NCBI GenBank assembly: GCA_949130495.1
Contig: CASBWL010000414.1
Span: 1,091,001-1,155,000, forward strand
Reading direction: 5' to 3'
Source of the DNA: Sambucus nigra
Taxonomy: Eukaryota > Streptophyta > Magnoliopsida > Dipsacales > Adoxaceae
Length of the DNA stretch: 64,000 nt
Part shown: positions 26,013-39,239 of the stretch, one piece after another
How the letters are laid out: each line of letters begins with the position of its first letter
Position numbering within the stretch: the first letter of the stretch is position 1
Notes under the pieces: model-generated
Told to the model about the DNA's origin: nothing
What the model saw: only the letters and a program-made list of their open reading frames with translations
Databases searched by the model: none
Made by a program: the position numbers and the translations under genes

Positions 26013-29000
26013 AAGTAAAAAACTTATGTATGTCATAAGATTGATCGATGATGTCATCGAATCAGTTTTTTGTTACATTTCGTCTTTTACCCCTTAAATT
26101 TGGGATTCCCCCTCTTTTAACCCACTCTACTTTGTTTCCCCATTTTGTTCAAAATTCAAAAAGAAGGACATAATAGTATTTGCACCATTCTCATGCCCTC
26201 GCTCCTTACTCCTTACTTTCTCAGACCTCAATCCATTTTGCACCAATGATATTCGTTCTCTACCCCTATTTAGTTTATACCCCTCCTTCTATGTTCATTT
26301 GTGGGAAGACAAATGAAAAAGGTTAGAATAACAACAAAATCTTACCCTTTTTTTCCCTCAAAAGCATGAATCGTGGATCTATATTCTCTCTAACGGTAAC
26401 TACTTCTCCCTTTCTAACCAAAAGGTTTTGGAATGACTAAAGAAAAAAGTGAGTTTAAATTTCGTTCTCATTTTTATGTGTTCTATGGTTGATTGATCCC
26501 ATATACTCACACATTCATTTTTATGTGTTCTATGTTGTAGATTCTAAGGATATCTCTTCATTTATTTTTTGGTCACAAGAGTTCTACTGTTGGCCATGTC
26601 TTTTGGCTCTCCACTATGTCTTCTGGTAAGTTCTCTCTCTATTTCTCTCAATCCACCTCTCTAGCTCTGCATTTGGATTTTAATATTATCGCCGGTAGCT
26701 AAGTGGGTTTTAATATTTCATCTGGCAGCTAAGTGGGTTTGAGTTAATCCACCTCTCCACCATGTCTTTTGTTTAACAGCTCTCTCGCATTGCTATTTTT
26801 ATTTTGTCATTATTGGAGATGAGGATCCGTAAGATTCCTTACATGGAATATCACATATGGTACCGTGGAGTAGAGAAATCTACGATTTGAGGTATGTGGG
26901 GTTTTGCAAATGGCATACGCAATTTTTAATCCTAACTTTCTAGCTCCTTCAATAAAATTGGTTCTCTCATAATCATTACATCTACTAATTTTGTAGATAG
27001 TTGTACAAAATTTCATTTGAAAGTTTTGGTTTCACACATATTTGTGTTTTTATGAGTTTTTGTATCAGGTTTTTTATTCCAAGCTTTGTTCTTCTGCCTG
27101 TATCCTTCTACCGGTGCTTACTAATATATTAGCTTCATTAGGAGGTGTGCTTGAATCGATTATTACACCAAAACAAAGATTTATTTTTTACGAGTTCTTC
27201 TTCAAAATAATTTTGGCGATCGTTTTGATTTTTTTTTCAGGTTGGTTCGTTTGTCTTCAAAATATTTTTGGCGATCATTTTGATGTTTTTTTACAGGTTG
27301 GTTCGTTTGTCTTCAAAATATTTTTGGTGATTATTTTGATGTTTTTTTTCAAGTTGGTTCATTTGTCCTCAAAAAAATTTGGCGATCATTTTGGTATTTT
27401 TGGCGAGTTTGTCTTCAAAATGTTTTTTTTTTGTAGGTTCTTCAACAACAACTATATTTGGTTCATCATTTTTACAAAGATGTCGGCTCTAAAGGCAGGG
27501 TTGATGGGGAATATACCGACTCGACTTCTGCGATACTGGTAATTGTATTAGGCTTTTGATTGAGTTTAATTTAGCCTTTTGGATAGTTGATTTATTAATA
27601 GTCGTTGTTGAGGCAGCTTTGCCAATTTGACACATAAAGATTAGGGATGCCAGTCAAGTGATACTACAGTGTTTGTTTTAAGGATAAAAATGAACTACCA
27701 AATTGGTCATATGGCCCATGATGGAAACAAAGAGAAAATTCTAAATGACTTGAAATTACTAGGGTGTGTTTGATTGACAATTTTGAAAGCTTTCCAAAAT
27801 TTCCAACTTTTTGTGTGTGTTTGATTGCCTGTATAATTGTTCTTAGAAAAACCAATGTTGGACTTAAGGGAAGATCAATGATTCGGGTATAATAACCCAA
27901 GTTGATAAAACATATAAACATATTGGTTTGAAATTGGTGGGAAAACCTCGCAATCTTGCAGTCTAGCTTCATACCTGGAGGGACTAGGTTATGTAGTTGA
28001 ATTATGGCAGTGCTTATGACATTACTGTTGTTTTAGTAGTGCTTCAATTTATACTGTCATAGGAGTTCTTCAATTTATACTACCATAGCAGTGCTTATGA
28101 CATTGATGTTGTTTTAAACAGGTCTGCTTAACAGGTATTCAACAGATATACATTTAAACAGGTCTTAAATAGGTATTCGACAACTACTTAATAGGTATTC
28201 AACATGTATTACAGAGGTTTATAGGTAGTTCTACTGTAAACTATTTTCGAATTTAAAAAATTTAAATTTTTATCTTGGTTTTTCAAAATTGTTCCTTTCT
28301 GATTTAGTTTTCTCATGTGTTGATCAGATATTTTGAAATTATCCCTGCTTTATTTATTTATTTATTTTTTCAAAATTATTTCGGATGTTTCAAATTCAAA
28401 ATGTCCAAGTTTTATTCCTTTTTCCATATACGAGTTTATCAGCTTCATAGCTAATATGTATTCTTTATAGCATTTGCAGTATTTGCTCTGCACTATTTGC
28501 AATATTTGCAAACTAGTAAGTATTCTCTGCAGTATTTGCTCTTATGAACCCATTTCCATTATAAAAAAAGTTCTTAGTGAACACTTGAAATCATGTTTGT
28601 CGTGAAAATCCTATATCCTTGGCCTTACTGTGAGGTTGAATCACAACGCATAAATGGAGAAAATAGATAAAATAATATGAATAGTTTGTTTTCGGTTTGG
28701 GTTACAGAGTTACTCCTTAAGAGCCGAGATGCAACATGCTTTTGTGAAGTGTAACCAGAAGTCATGAGTGATAAGAGATGGAGATAAATATACACATAAT
28801 ATGTTGATTTACATGCTTCAATAATCGTGCTAAAGTTCACATGGTGTTTAGTTGTTTTTGTTTTTATATATATAACAAGATGCGAGATATTACAAGAGTG
28901 GTGAAGACTCTTCACCATTAAGATTACTAATGTCAGTGGTAATTCCTTTTGCACATAATTTGTCTCCTTTTTATTGTGATAGTTGATTTATTGTATTCTC

Positions 29001-29709
29001 CTCATTGTTATTTTGTGTCGCTTGGAATGTTATGAATTACTGATGTTTCTAAATAATGGAAGGCCTTGAGCAGGTTATCTCTTTGGCATTCTATTCATTT
29101 CCCTTGGAATTCTATTCAGGTTATATCTTTCAAATTCTAAGCCCTTAGTATTGTATCTTATTGTATTATTTTCCCTATCAAGTGCCCATCTAATGTGTCC
29201 CCAAATATGATGTACTATATGAATTGTCTAATTTCTCTTTGCTTTGATAGATCACACATTGAGATTTTTTGGTCCGTTTACCAAAATAAGACACTCCTGC
29301 CAACTCCTAAGCGAATCGATAATGGTGGCTATAAAGAGACCTAGATGAGGAGTTGATGGATTTGTCAACATTGTGAAGAAGCTACAGATGACAGAGATTT
29401 GTTCGGAACATAATCAGAGTTTTAGTATAACTGGTGCTCAGGAAAGGTTTCGAAACATAATCGGGATTTGATTTCCACGTTAACGCTCTTCAATATATGA
29501 ATATTATGTAGATTTAATTTGGAACATACCAACAAAATCGTTTGAATCCTTAGTTCTTGATTGTAACTCATATGGTGGCTACAGGTTATACAAAGAGTTC
29601 CTAGGGATTAAGCTTTTACAGAAACGTGACAATGTGATAACCTTTTTCACATTAAATAGGAGATTGAATCTATAGGATACTCCGATGCTATGTCCAGGAA
29701 TGAAGTTAT
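26010..29709 (+). other. Helitron left segment, no recognisable gene
   Basis: 3.7 kb in T-rich, A/T-biased style unlike the LTR sequence around it. It contains a tandem repeat at 27190-27425 and short repeats of 'caggtattcaac' (about 28130-28210) and 'gtatttgc' (28478-28540). Several open frames of 60-166 codons exist but show no domain. Alternating T-rich tracts ending in CAG and plain stretches look like introns of a captured gene, though I cannot name it. Confidence 0.45.
27190..27425 (+). repeat. 57-bp tandem repeat, about four units
   Basis: Units begin near 27187, 27244, 27301 and 27357 with GGTTCGTTTGTCTTCAAAAT-like sequence, then TTTTGGCGATCATTTTGAT, then a T-rich tract ending in CAG or AAG and GTTG. 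Each unit thus ends like a splice acceptor. The overlapping 166-codon frame (27042-27542) is mostly repeat translation. Confidence 0.8.
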
Positions 29710-30759
29710 TGTGATAACCCGCTCCAAATAATAACGGGTGGCCAACCCTATACTATAATAAATCAGGTATCTCAGATGGCACAGTCTCAACATCAACTGA
29801 CAATACTAAATAATATAAGGCTAACTACCGGAAATCATAAAAAGCGAATTGCAAAAAATTTAAAACTTCTAATTAACATCGATTAAAACAAACCATACCA
29901 CAAACAACAAATAATACAACATCTAACTATGATGAGTGATAGAAAAGACTCTATAATATGTAAATAACGACTACAAGAGTACAACAAATTATACAAAGTA
30001 AATTACCCGAATATGCTATCGGGTCACAGAACATACAAATAATCTGAGGAAAGAACTATAAAAGTGTTAATCTACAACACTTGAGTATAAACTCGAAATA
30101 CAAACTGAATCCTAATCTAGATACATCAAAGATAGGAATCGTCTAAACAAGATGTCGCAAAAGTCCGCTACTGACACAACTCCACTAATACACTGGATGG
30201 AAGAACATCAATGGCGTCCTTGAGGAGGAACACCTAAAGTAATACAATATATATGCAGATGAGGAGAAAATATAAACGGGTAAGAGCCCGAGTTGAAAAC
30301 ATTTTATAGCAAGTGCATTAAAATGCATAATAATTGTAAATGCGTTATGACATGATTTAATGGAATCGTCCTCTCCATAATAATCCATCTCACCTCTCAA
30401 CTAGAGCGCGCACTAAAATTATGCATGTGGTCTCCAAATGAATGCCAAAATATAAATTAGGCAATAAAATTTAACTAGATCCCAAAATGAAGATTCGATT
30501 AAGATTGTCTAACTTATCTCGCAATCTACCCTTGTCTAAGTTTCATCTACAACATTACATTATTTTAAACGTTATAGTTCTCTTTATATTTGTTCATTTC
30601 TTGAACATATAAAGTTTCATAACCATCCACACTTTAACATAATCTCAATACATCAACATTCTGTTACTAGAATTTCATATATCTAGTTATGCCCACATTT
30701 GGCATGTAATCATATATATATGTGAGTTATTAGCATCAAGTGCTAAGGACTAAACTTCT

Positions 30760-31190
30760 CCTGGTTCTCAACACTGCACTGCGTTTCGTGCGTGGGACGT
30801 CTCGCCGAAGCGAAATCCAAACAAGGACCCCCCCCCCTCGTTACACTACTTCTAATAGCATTGATCTCCGAGGTTCATTATTCCCTCAATTCATGATGCA
30901 TATAACCCAAATTATTACTCAAATTTTAATAAATTAATATTCCCAATTCTCAACAGTACACGGCGTTTCATGCGTGGGACGTCTCGCCGAGGCAAAATCC
31001 AAAAAAGGAACCCCCCGTTACACTACTCCTAGCACTGTCGATCGTCGGGATAGGTGATATATATAAAAATGAGCATTAAGGACTAACTTATCCCCAATTT
31101 CCAACGTTAGACTGCGGTTCATGCGTGGGACGTCTCACCGAGGTGAAATCCAAACAAGGAACCCCCCCAATACACTAATCCTAGCAATGT
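30760..31190. repeat. Three tandem units with GTGGGACGTCTCGCCGA
   Basis: Three diverged units of roughly 150-180 bp. Each carries TGCGTGGGACGTCTC(G/A)CCGA, then CGAAATCCAAACAAGGAA-like sequence and a C-run. The right LTR has the same three (36612-37040). A fourth copy lies outside the LTR, in the internal region at 33620-33710. Confidence 0.85.
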
Positions 31191-32369
31191 TGGTCGTTGA
31201 GGTCCATTAAGTCCTCGATACCCAAGTACAAGCACAATAATATCATAACCATCCAACCGAGATAGAACTCGAGGACACAGTCTCACATGCTATCATATTC
31301 CAGTTGTCCATACACGTAGCGAACTGGGGCCACCTTTTGGGGTTCAACGACACCCACCTCGTGATCAACTCACGCACACAATGTCACGGGAAGCGGTCAT
31401 AGCTCCTAACCGGCAAGTGAGAACGTCACATACCCCCGACTTCTCACCCCCAAAAATAATGCATATATATATCGCATAATAATCACAATGGATGACTATG
31501 ACCTGGGGAATATCCACACCCTGCTCTTGGAGCTAGGATGCTCACCCTTAACGCACTCAACTTCACAATAATAACAAGGAGGGGGTATGCTTCACTATAT
31601 ACCCCCTCCTTGTTTTATATATATATATATATATACCCATCACATAATGTATACATACATAATCACATCAATAAAGATACACCATCATATAAGGTATACC
31701 TGTCACATTATTTTCATATTATTATACGCCCATAGGCGCAATCTGGTTAATCATCATTGTTCAGTATATTTCCCTCTTGATATACTAATCGTCAATTCTC
31801 ACACATATTCCCCACGTAGTATACACTATATTATTTCTCACTTGAAGCTCACATGTCGCTTCTAGTTATGAATTGTTTCTCAATTCTATTCATGTTAAGG
31901 ATATTCTTTTATCCTAATGCTCTTCAATTAGCATTTATCATTGTGTGAGACATCTCCCAAATCAATCATAAATAAGGATATTTCTATTTCCATATGCACA
32001 TCATTTAGCATTTATAATTCTCCATCCATAATAGGGTTCAATTTATTTTATGAACCTTTAAAGGTATCCCATTCGGGATTGGATCCTAAGATCCATTATC
32101 ATTAAGTGTTCTAACTATATTATATATACTTCCTAACTATCTTCAAATGGAAAACTCAATGATAGTGGGCTTCCCCACCTAGATGATACCCAAAATCTCA
32201 AATCGGTATTCCTCAAATTAAGTCTATATGACTCCAATAATCTCTTGAAAGGGAAACTCCCTAAAAGTCTCCAAAACATACTCCATACGATCCCTAAAGA
32301 GGTTCCCAATCGATAACCTCGAACAAACAGGAATGAAATTCTCCTTAGAAAAACATCCGTCTAAAAGCC

Positions 32370-32540
32370 TTATTTTCGAATCGATTCGGGCCAATTCCGA
32401 ATCGATTCGGCCCAGCGAATCGATTCGGGTCATCAGACCTGGGACTTTGTCTCAGGACGAATCGATTTGGCTGGGGTCCGAATCGATTCGGTCACTCAGA
32501 CCTGTGCACCTGCATATTTTCGAATCGATTCGGCCTACCT
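32370..32540. repeat. Palindrome cluster, CGAATCGATTCG core (6 copies)
   Basis: Six copies of CGAATCGATTCGG or one-base variants. The right LTR has eight (48998-49204), so two copies were lost here or gained there after insertion. Confidence 0.95.
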
Positions 32541-33276
32541 GGAGGCTCGAAAATGGCTACTTTTTAGTAAGGCAAAAATCCCAAAATTCATATTTATCAT
32601 TTTCTCTCCATTTCTCTTCAACCCAATCACATATATAACATCCAAAAACACTTTTAAACTAATTTATAACCTCAAATACATTTTTACAAAACAAATCTAA
32701 GATTATACCCAAAAATTAGGTTTTGATAAACTAAACCTAAAGCCCATAAATTTGATCCACAAATTATGAAATAAATGTACATAACAATTATTTAGCAAGT
32801 TTAATCAGTTGCCTCGGGTTCGTAGAGTCTGATCCATCCTCGAAATCGCGTAGATGCCGGAAAAACTCCACTTTCTCCCTCTTTTCTTCTCCTTTCTCTT
32901 CTTCTTTCTTCTTCTCTCTTTATTTCTTTCTATTTCTCTTTCTCTCTTTCGAGAAATAAATCTCCCGTAGGCTTATAAGCCCTAGCTGCCAAGATATACA
33001 TCTTTAAATGATAATACACACTTTAAATGACTCGGTATCTTTAATTCGAGTCAAACGAACTTAAAATATTTCGGAACCTAAATAGACCCCAAGTACAGTC
33101 ATTTTGACTTTCTCGAACCTTCCGGACACAACTACACCCTCAGAATCGCCATTCGACATACTTTTTAACGACTCCAAGTTTGACCTCAATTGCCAATTTA
33201 ATTATTCTCCAATAAAATATTATTTATTTCTCCCAAAATAAATAAATCCTCGTCCCCAAGACCTCGGGTTGTTACA

Positions 33277-34360
33277 CACTTCCCCACTTACAAGAAATTT
33301 GTCCTCGAATTTTAGATGAGCCTAATTCTCCAAAGTTTAACTAGTTCCTATGACACTCATCCTCACCAAAACCAAACCCCAACCTCTAACCACCCACGGC
33401 GAATTATTTTAACTTGTTTTATTTCAAGTTGTATAAAGTCAATCCATTAACCACTAGGGCACCCATACACCCTTTATATTCCATCTTTCTGCTCGCCAAA
33501 ACAATAATGAGGATTCATTTGCCTCTAATGTTCCACATTTCCATAAATATAACTAATACTATCATATTAATAGTGTAAAAATTTTGGAATGATCCAAAGA
33601 GATAACTCCTCTCAATTCCTGATATTCGCCACTTTCGTGCGGGGGACGTCTCGCCGAAGCTAAATTCAAACAAGGAACCCTCCCAATACACTACTATAAG
33701 GCGACATCGGGGATTGAGAGTTTGTTAAATTCGGACTAGAGTTTGAAAATATTTTGGGGAAAAATCATTATGATATAGCCAAAGGCCTAGAAAAAGTTTT
33801 ATTTTGAAAAAGATTTATAAAAATATTTTGGTTTATGTCTTACAATATTTAAATAAAGTGCCTTATGTCCAACACAAGGTCTTTTCAATCATCATACATA
33901 TAAAAACATATAGCTCGCAAAAATTGGCATAATTATGAGCTCAAATTTTCCTGCGTCCCATCAATGCACAAATTCTGAACTCTTTTCAGAAACAACATCT
34001 CATACAATTTTAACATATAGCCATTTATAAGGCTCATCCATATCTGGAATACAACAGTTTTATAAGTCTAACATGACTATATAAAAATAAGTAGCTTTAT
34101 CATTACTACTTAACACACAACAACAATTCTTACATTTATCACAAGGTTTATAGCTCTCTTTGAGCACATTACAAAATTATCTATTCTATCGAAAGATAAT
34201 TAACATAAGAGCCTAACTTGCTCAAAATTCCCCTTAGGGTCATATCAAACAAGTAGGGCTATAGCACTACCCATTCACAAATATCTCTCATGCGATATTC
34301 CCAAAACTTCATATAGTAATTATCCTATTCATAAAGGAAAATAACTTACATCAACCATCT
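33277..34360 (-). other. Non-coding 3' tail of the gag-only element
   Basis: Between the gag stop and the 3' LTR there is 1.08 kb with no pol similarity in any frame. It includes one extra GTCTCGCCGA unit (33620-33710). At its end the minus strand reads ATTCGAGGACAAATTTC, then a purine tract, similar to the 3' ends of the Tekay element (45930-45966) and of the remnant at 56181-56210. Confidence 0.7.
33278..33290 (-). promoter_or_regulatory. Polypurine tract of the gag-only element
   Basis: The minus strand reads TAAGTGGGGAAG directly before the LTR start at 33276-33278. Confidence 0.7.
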
Positions 34361-35383
34361 CTAGTCCGATTGCCCTTCCTCATTAATGGGCTCCCAAAAA
34401 AAGTCCCCCGGTCTAAAATGACCTCGAATCTGTTGTAGGGGTTGCACTTCCAAAACTTCATCAAAACATGGTCCTTTTCCTCTTATAGGACAATCTCTCT
34501 TTTTATGACCTATTTCTTTACAAAAGAAACATCTACCCGAAATTCCTCTTGACCCATCTTGAGGAACAAAACGTCGTTGTGACTCTCTATAGTCTGACTT
34601 ATACCCACTGGCATTACTTGCATTTTCATCACGAAACTTACTTGATGAACTCGAATCTCCAAATTTCTTACCCTCTTGCGCACGAACACGATATTCATGA
34701 CACTTTAATAGTGTCGCATTCACTACCTCGACGAAAGTCAATAACTTAGGACTCTCTAACAAATGTTGTTGGATTCTCCAATCTAAACCTCGAATAAATT
34801 TCGATATACGTTTCTTTTCCGTATTTACCTCATCAGGTACTAATTTCTCCCATCTAGAAAAATCTTCCTCATATTATTCCACCGTTCTATTACCTTGAAA
34901 AATCTTCATATTCATAGTCGGGGAAGGAAAATACTTTCGATCAAAAAGCTCCCAAAATTCTATTATAGGCAATGTATCTCTCTGTTTCGATGTGGTGACA
35001 GACTCCCACCATTGAAGAGCTTCACCCGATAACTTAAAGGTGACTAAAAACTATTTCTGCACCTCACTACACTCTACCATACAGAGGTGCCTCTGCATAC
35101 TATTCTTCCATAAACTTGCAGCCATTGCATCAGCTCCACCTACAAACTCGGGAGGATGCCCCTTACTAAAATATTCCTTCACTCTCTCTCATAAAGATAA
35201 TACTAAATGGGTTTGGTATGCTTGAACGGAAGATAGTTGCGCCATCGTAGAAATAGTAGGAGTTACTTCATGTGCCACAATATTGACAACTTCATCTGTA
35301 GTCATGTTCCTTTGAGGCATTTAGGGTTGCCCATTTTCATCCCCTTTGTTTTCCCTGACTGAACGACCTCCCTTTGGTGGCAT
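34361..35383 (-). pseudogene. gag: Gag polyprotein, Tekay/Del type, four nonsense codons
   Basis: A single reading frame of 340 codons plus stop runs from ATG at 35383 to 34361 with internal stops at codons 21 (TAA), 65 (TGA), 111 (TAG) and 170 (TAA) but no frameshift. It starts MPPKGG. The retrotransposon gag domain is visible at about residues 65-225 (words GHPPEF, ALQWWES, RKYFPS, LDWRIQQHLL), followed by an S/R-rich linker and a CCHC zinc knuckle, C-F-F-C-K-E-I-G-H-K-K-R-D-C, at 34490-34531. Gag would form the particle and bind RNA in the cytoplasm. The ATG follows TTTCAG directly (35384-35389), an apparent splice acceptor. No pol follows. Confidence 0.85.
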
Positions 35384-35400
35384 CTGAAACTAGAGCAATT
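35384..35400 (-). promoter_or_regulatory. Predicted splice acceptor abutting gag ATG (gag-only element)
   Basis: The minus strand reads TTGCTCTAGTTTCAG and then ATG: a pyrimidine-rich tract and AG with the start codon as the first exon triplet. It is paired in concept with the GC donor at 49480. The Tekay element shows the same arrangement at 41285-41299. Confidence 0.55.
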
Positions 35401-35547
35401 ATATCAGAACGCCTTTCAAATATTTTCAAATAACAGAAGAAATATGGACGCAAGAATGCAATCGTCCTAACAATAAGGCTCTACATCAAGAACGCTTACG
35501 AAAGATTGTAGTCACCCGCACAGATCCTAAAGAGACTAGAACCAAAT

Positions 35548-35559
35548 GCTCTGATACCA
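35548..35559 (-). promoter_or_regulatory. Primer binding site of the gag-only element
   Basis: The minus strand reads TGGTATCAGAGC, 2 nt from the LTR end at 35562, a perfect tRNA-iMet type site. The sequence after it (TTCTAGTCTCTTTAGGAT) is related to the Tekay and family A leaders. Confidence 0.9.
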
Positions 35560-35561
35560 TC

Positions 35562-38145
35562 TGTGACAACCGGCTCCAAATAATAACGGGCTGCCAGCCC
35601 TATACCATAATAAGTTTGGTATCTCAGATGGCACAGTCTCAACATCAACTGACAATACTAAATAATATAAGGCTAACTACCCTAAATCATAAAAAGCGAA
35701 TTGCCAAAAATTTAAAACTTTTAATTAACATCGACTAAAACCAACCATACCACAAACAACCAATAATACAACATCTACCAATGATGAGTGATACAACAGA
35801 CTCTACAATATGTAAAGAATGAATACAAGAGTACAACAAATTGTACAAAGTAAATTACCCGAATATGCTATCGGGTCACAGACAATACAAATAATCTCAA
35901 GAAAGAAATATAAAAGTGTTAATCTACAACACTTGAGTATAAACTTGAAATGCAAACTGAATCCTCATCTAGATACATCAAGATTGGAATCGTCTAAACA
36001 AGATGCTGCGATAGTCCGCTACTACCACAACTCCACGAATACACTGTATGGAAGAACATCAACGGCGTCCTTGCAGAGGAGCACCTAAAGTAATACAATA
36101 TATATGCAGAGGAGGAGAAAATATAAACGGGACCGAGCCCGAGTTGAAAACATTTGTAGCAAATGCATTAAAATGCATAATAATTGTCAATGCATTATGA
36201 CATGACTTAATGGAATCGTCCAATCCATAATAATCCATCTCACCTCTCAACTAGAGCGCGCACTAAACGTATGCACGTGGTCTCCAAATGAATGCCCAAA
36301 TATAAATTAGGCAATATAATCTAACTAGATCCCAAAATGCAGATTCGATTGAGATTATCTAACTTATCTCGCAATCTACCCTTGTTTAAGTTTCATCTAC
36401 AACATTACTTTATTTCAAATGTTATAGTTCTCTTTATATTTGTTCATTTCTTGAACCTATAAAGTTGCATAACCATCCACACTTTAAAATAATCTCAATA
36501 CATCATCATTCTCTTACTATAATTTCATATATTCTACTTATGCCCACATTTGGCATGTAATCATATATATATGTGAGTTATTAGCATCAAGTGCTAAGGA
36601 CTAAACTTCTCCCGGTTCTCAACATTGCATTCCGTTTCATGTGTGGGACGTCTCGTCGAGGCGAAATCCAAATAAGGAACCCCCCCCCGTTACACTACTT
36701 CTGACAGCATTGATCTCCGAGCTTCATCATGCCCTCAATGCATGATGCATATAACCCGAATTATTACTCAAATTTTAATAAATTAATATTCCCAATTTTC
36801 AACAGTACACGTCGTTTCATGCGTGGGACGTCTCGCCGAGGCGAAATCCAAACAAGGAACCCCCCCGTTACACTACTCCTGGAACTGTCAATCGTCGGGA
36901 TAGGTGATATATATATATGAGCATTAAGGGCTAACTTCTCCCCAATTTCCAACATTACACTGCGGTTCGTGCGTGGGACGTCTCGCCAAGGCGAAATCCA
37001 AACAAGGAACCCCCCCAATACACTAATCCAGGAAATGTTGGTTGTTGAGGTCCATTAAGACCTCGATACCCAAGTATAAGAACAACAATATCATAACCAT
37101 CCAACCGAGCTATAACTCGAGGATGCAGGCTCACATGCTATCATCTTCTAGTTTCCCATACACATAGCGAACTGGGGCCACCTGGTGGGGTTCAACGACA
37201 CCCACCTCATGATCAACTCACGCACACAACATCCCAGGAAGCGGTCATAGCTCCTAACCGACAAGTGAGAACGTCACATACCCCCGACTTCTCACCCCCC
37301 AAAAGAATGCATATATATATCACATAATAATCACAATGGACGACTATCACCTGGGGAATATCCACACCCTGCTCTTTAAGCCAGGATGCTCACCCTCAAT
37401 GCACGCAACTTCCCAATGATAGCAAGGAGGGGGTATGCTTCACTATATATGTATATATATATACCATCACATAAGGTATGCATACGTCATCATATCAATA
37501 AAGATACACGATCATATAAGGTATACCTATCACATTGTTTTCATATTATTATATGCCCTTAGGCGCAATCTAATTAATCATCATTGTTTAATATACTTCC
37601 CTCTTGATATACTAATCGTCAATTCTCACACATCTTCCCCTCTTATTATACACTATACTATTTTTCACTTGAAGCTCACATGTCGCTTCTAGTTATTAAA
37701 TGTTTCTCAATTCTATTCATGTTAAGGATATTCTTTTATCCTAATGCTCTTCAATTAGCATTTCTCATTGTGTGATACATCTCCCAAATCAATCATAAAT
37801 AAGGATATTTCTATATCCATATGCACATCATTTAGAATTTATAATTCTCCATCCATAATAGGGTTCAATTTATTTTATGAACCTTTAAAGGTATCCCATT
37901 CGGGATTGGATCCTAAGATCCATTATCATTAAGCGTTCTAACTTGATTATATATATTTCCTAAATATCTTCAAATGGAAATCTCAATGATAGTGGGCTTC
38001 CCCACTTAGATGATACCCAAAATCTCAAATTGGTATTCCTCAAATTAAGTCTATATGAATCCAATAATCTCTTGTAAGGGAAACTCCCTAAAAGTATCCA
38101 AAACGTACTCGATACGATCCCTAAAGAGGTTCCCAATTGATAACC
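35562..38145 (-). repeat. 5' LTR of the gag-only element, part 1
   Basis: Aligns with 29710-32319 of the other LTR, including the three tandem units (36612-37040). The Tekay element is inserted after 38145, at the TAACC target also visible in the unbroken LTR near 32315. Confidence 0.85.
38141..38145. repeat. Target site duplication TAACC, left copy
   Basis: Exact repeat at 48938-48942. The uninterrupted sister LTR has one TAACC at the matching place. Confidence 0.95.
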
Positions 38146-38603
38146 TGTAATACCCCGTACTTATGACTATAATTATCTTGAGGATTAATTAATTAAATTG
38201 CGTATTAATTGGAAATTAATCCGGGTTATAAATACTAATGAGATGCGAATTGGTATTTGATTATGTGCATATATGATTATATATGTATTTGGTATTATAA
38301 AATTTGTCGTGAGATTTATATACGGCATTTTAGAAATTTTGTTGAGACGCGTGGGACCGCCGCGTCACGGTATAATATTTTGTTAATAAAAGTGAATTTA
38401 AAATCTATAATCCGTATGGTCGTTTTGAGTGGGCCAACGCGTCCGTAAGGGTCGAGATAGTCAGAAAACACTAGCCGGGGGTATAGTTTGGGTCCCGGGG
38501 TATTTTTAGGCCATACCGGTAACTTAAAGGGTATTTTGGTAATTTTACATTTTTAGGAATTAAAAGTGACGAAAATTGGTGATGTAAATCTGATGTGGAA
38601 TTT

Positions 38604-38618
38604 GGCCCACTAAGCCCA
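38604..38618 (+). promoter_or_regulatory. Paired TGGGCY (site II-like) boxes in the Tekay LTR
   Basis: GGCCCA and AGCCCA, 3 bp apart, lie about 170 bp upstream of the predicted splice donor. TGGGCY is the site II element bound by TCP factors in plants. Family A LTRs carry three such boxes in a matching position. Confidence 0.4.
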
Positions 38619-38786
38619 TAACCAACCCATATTAACCTAGAAAGCTACGTAGGTTGTCATTTAGGTTTTCTAAGTTTCCCCAAATCAAAACCCTAGCCAC
38701 CTTAAGCCACCATTGGAGAAGAGCTTGGAGAGAGAGGAATTTCTGCAGAAAACTTCATCTAATCTACACCAAACTCAGAGACAACC

Positions 38787-38795
38787 AAGGCAAGT
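38787..38795 (+). promoter_or_regulatory. Predicted GC-AG intron donor in the LTR leader
   Basis: AAG|GCAAGT fits the consensus of U2-type introns that begin with GC. With the acceptor at 41299 it would define an intron from 38790 to 41299 (2510 nt), removing the palindromes, U5 and PBS. The motif is kept in family A copy 1, the solo LTR and the gag-only 5' LTR. Confidence 0.5.
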
Positions 38796-39239
38796 GACTT
38801 TATTCCATTTAATTTCTGAGAATGTTTCCTCCATGTTAGAAAATTCGGATTTATGGTTTGTTCTTGAAGAAAATATGAAAACCCATGTAGTTTAGATCAT
38901 AGAACTTGAGAAATTGTGAAGAGAATTGCATGTAGTATGATAGGTAGATGATTTCCCTTATAATAATTGTGATTTGAAGGAATTAAAACGAAATAAATTC
39001 TGGGATTTGAGGAGGATATAAACCTAGGGTTCATGTTCTAGAGAAATTGGGAAAAGTGTAGAAATTTGTAAATTTGGTTGATGTTATGATGATTCGATCC
39101 TTGAAAACATGTTAGGAGGTGATGTAAATATGTTTAGGATGAATTAGAGACCCTAAAACGTTATTTGGATGAACTTTGGAAGAGATTAGAATTGTTAAAA
39201 ATGGTGAAAAATGATTTTTGGAAAAATCTGGGCCGAAAC

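Larger units (their letters stand above)
29710..33276 (-). repeat. 3' LTR of the gag-only element (3567 bp)
   Basis: On the minus strand it runs from TGTAACAACCCGAGG (33276) to GGGTTATCACA (29710). It aligns with the right LTR at about 93% identity in the first 200 bp I compared. It contains three tandem GTGGGACGTCTCGCCGA units (30760-31190), a microsatellite near 31616-31636, six CGAATCGATTCG palindromes (32370-32540) and a CT/GA-rich leader (32875-32955). The GC donor is mutated to GAGGCAACTG at about 32809-32818. Confidence 0.85.

Noticed and set aside
27042..27542. 166-codon frame in the Helitron as a possible membrane protein
   Set aside because: Its hydrophobic Phe-rich residues come from T-rich tandem repeats. 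No domain is seen and the composition resembles intron sequence.
32370..32540. CRISPR-like repeat-spacer pattern
   Set aside because: Repeats are 12-14 bp palindromes with irregular, short, partly repeated spacers inside plant LTRs. No cas genes are present and the setting is eukaryotic.
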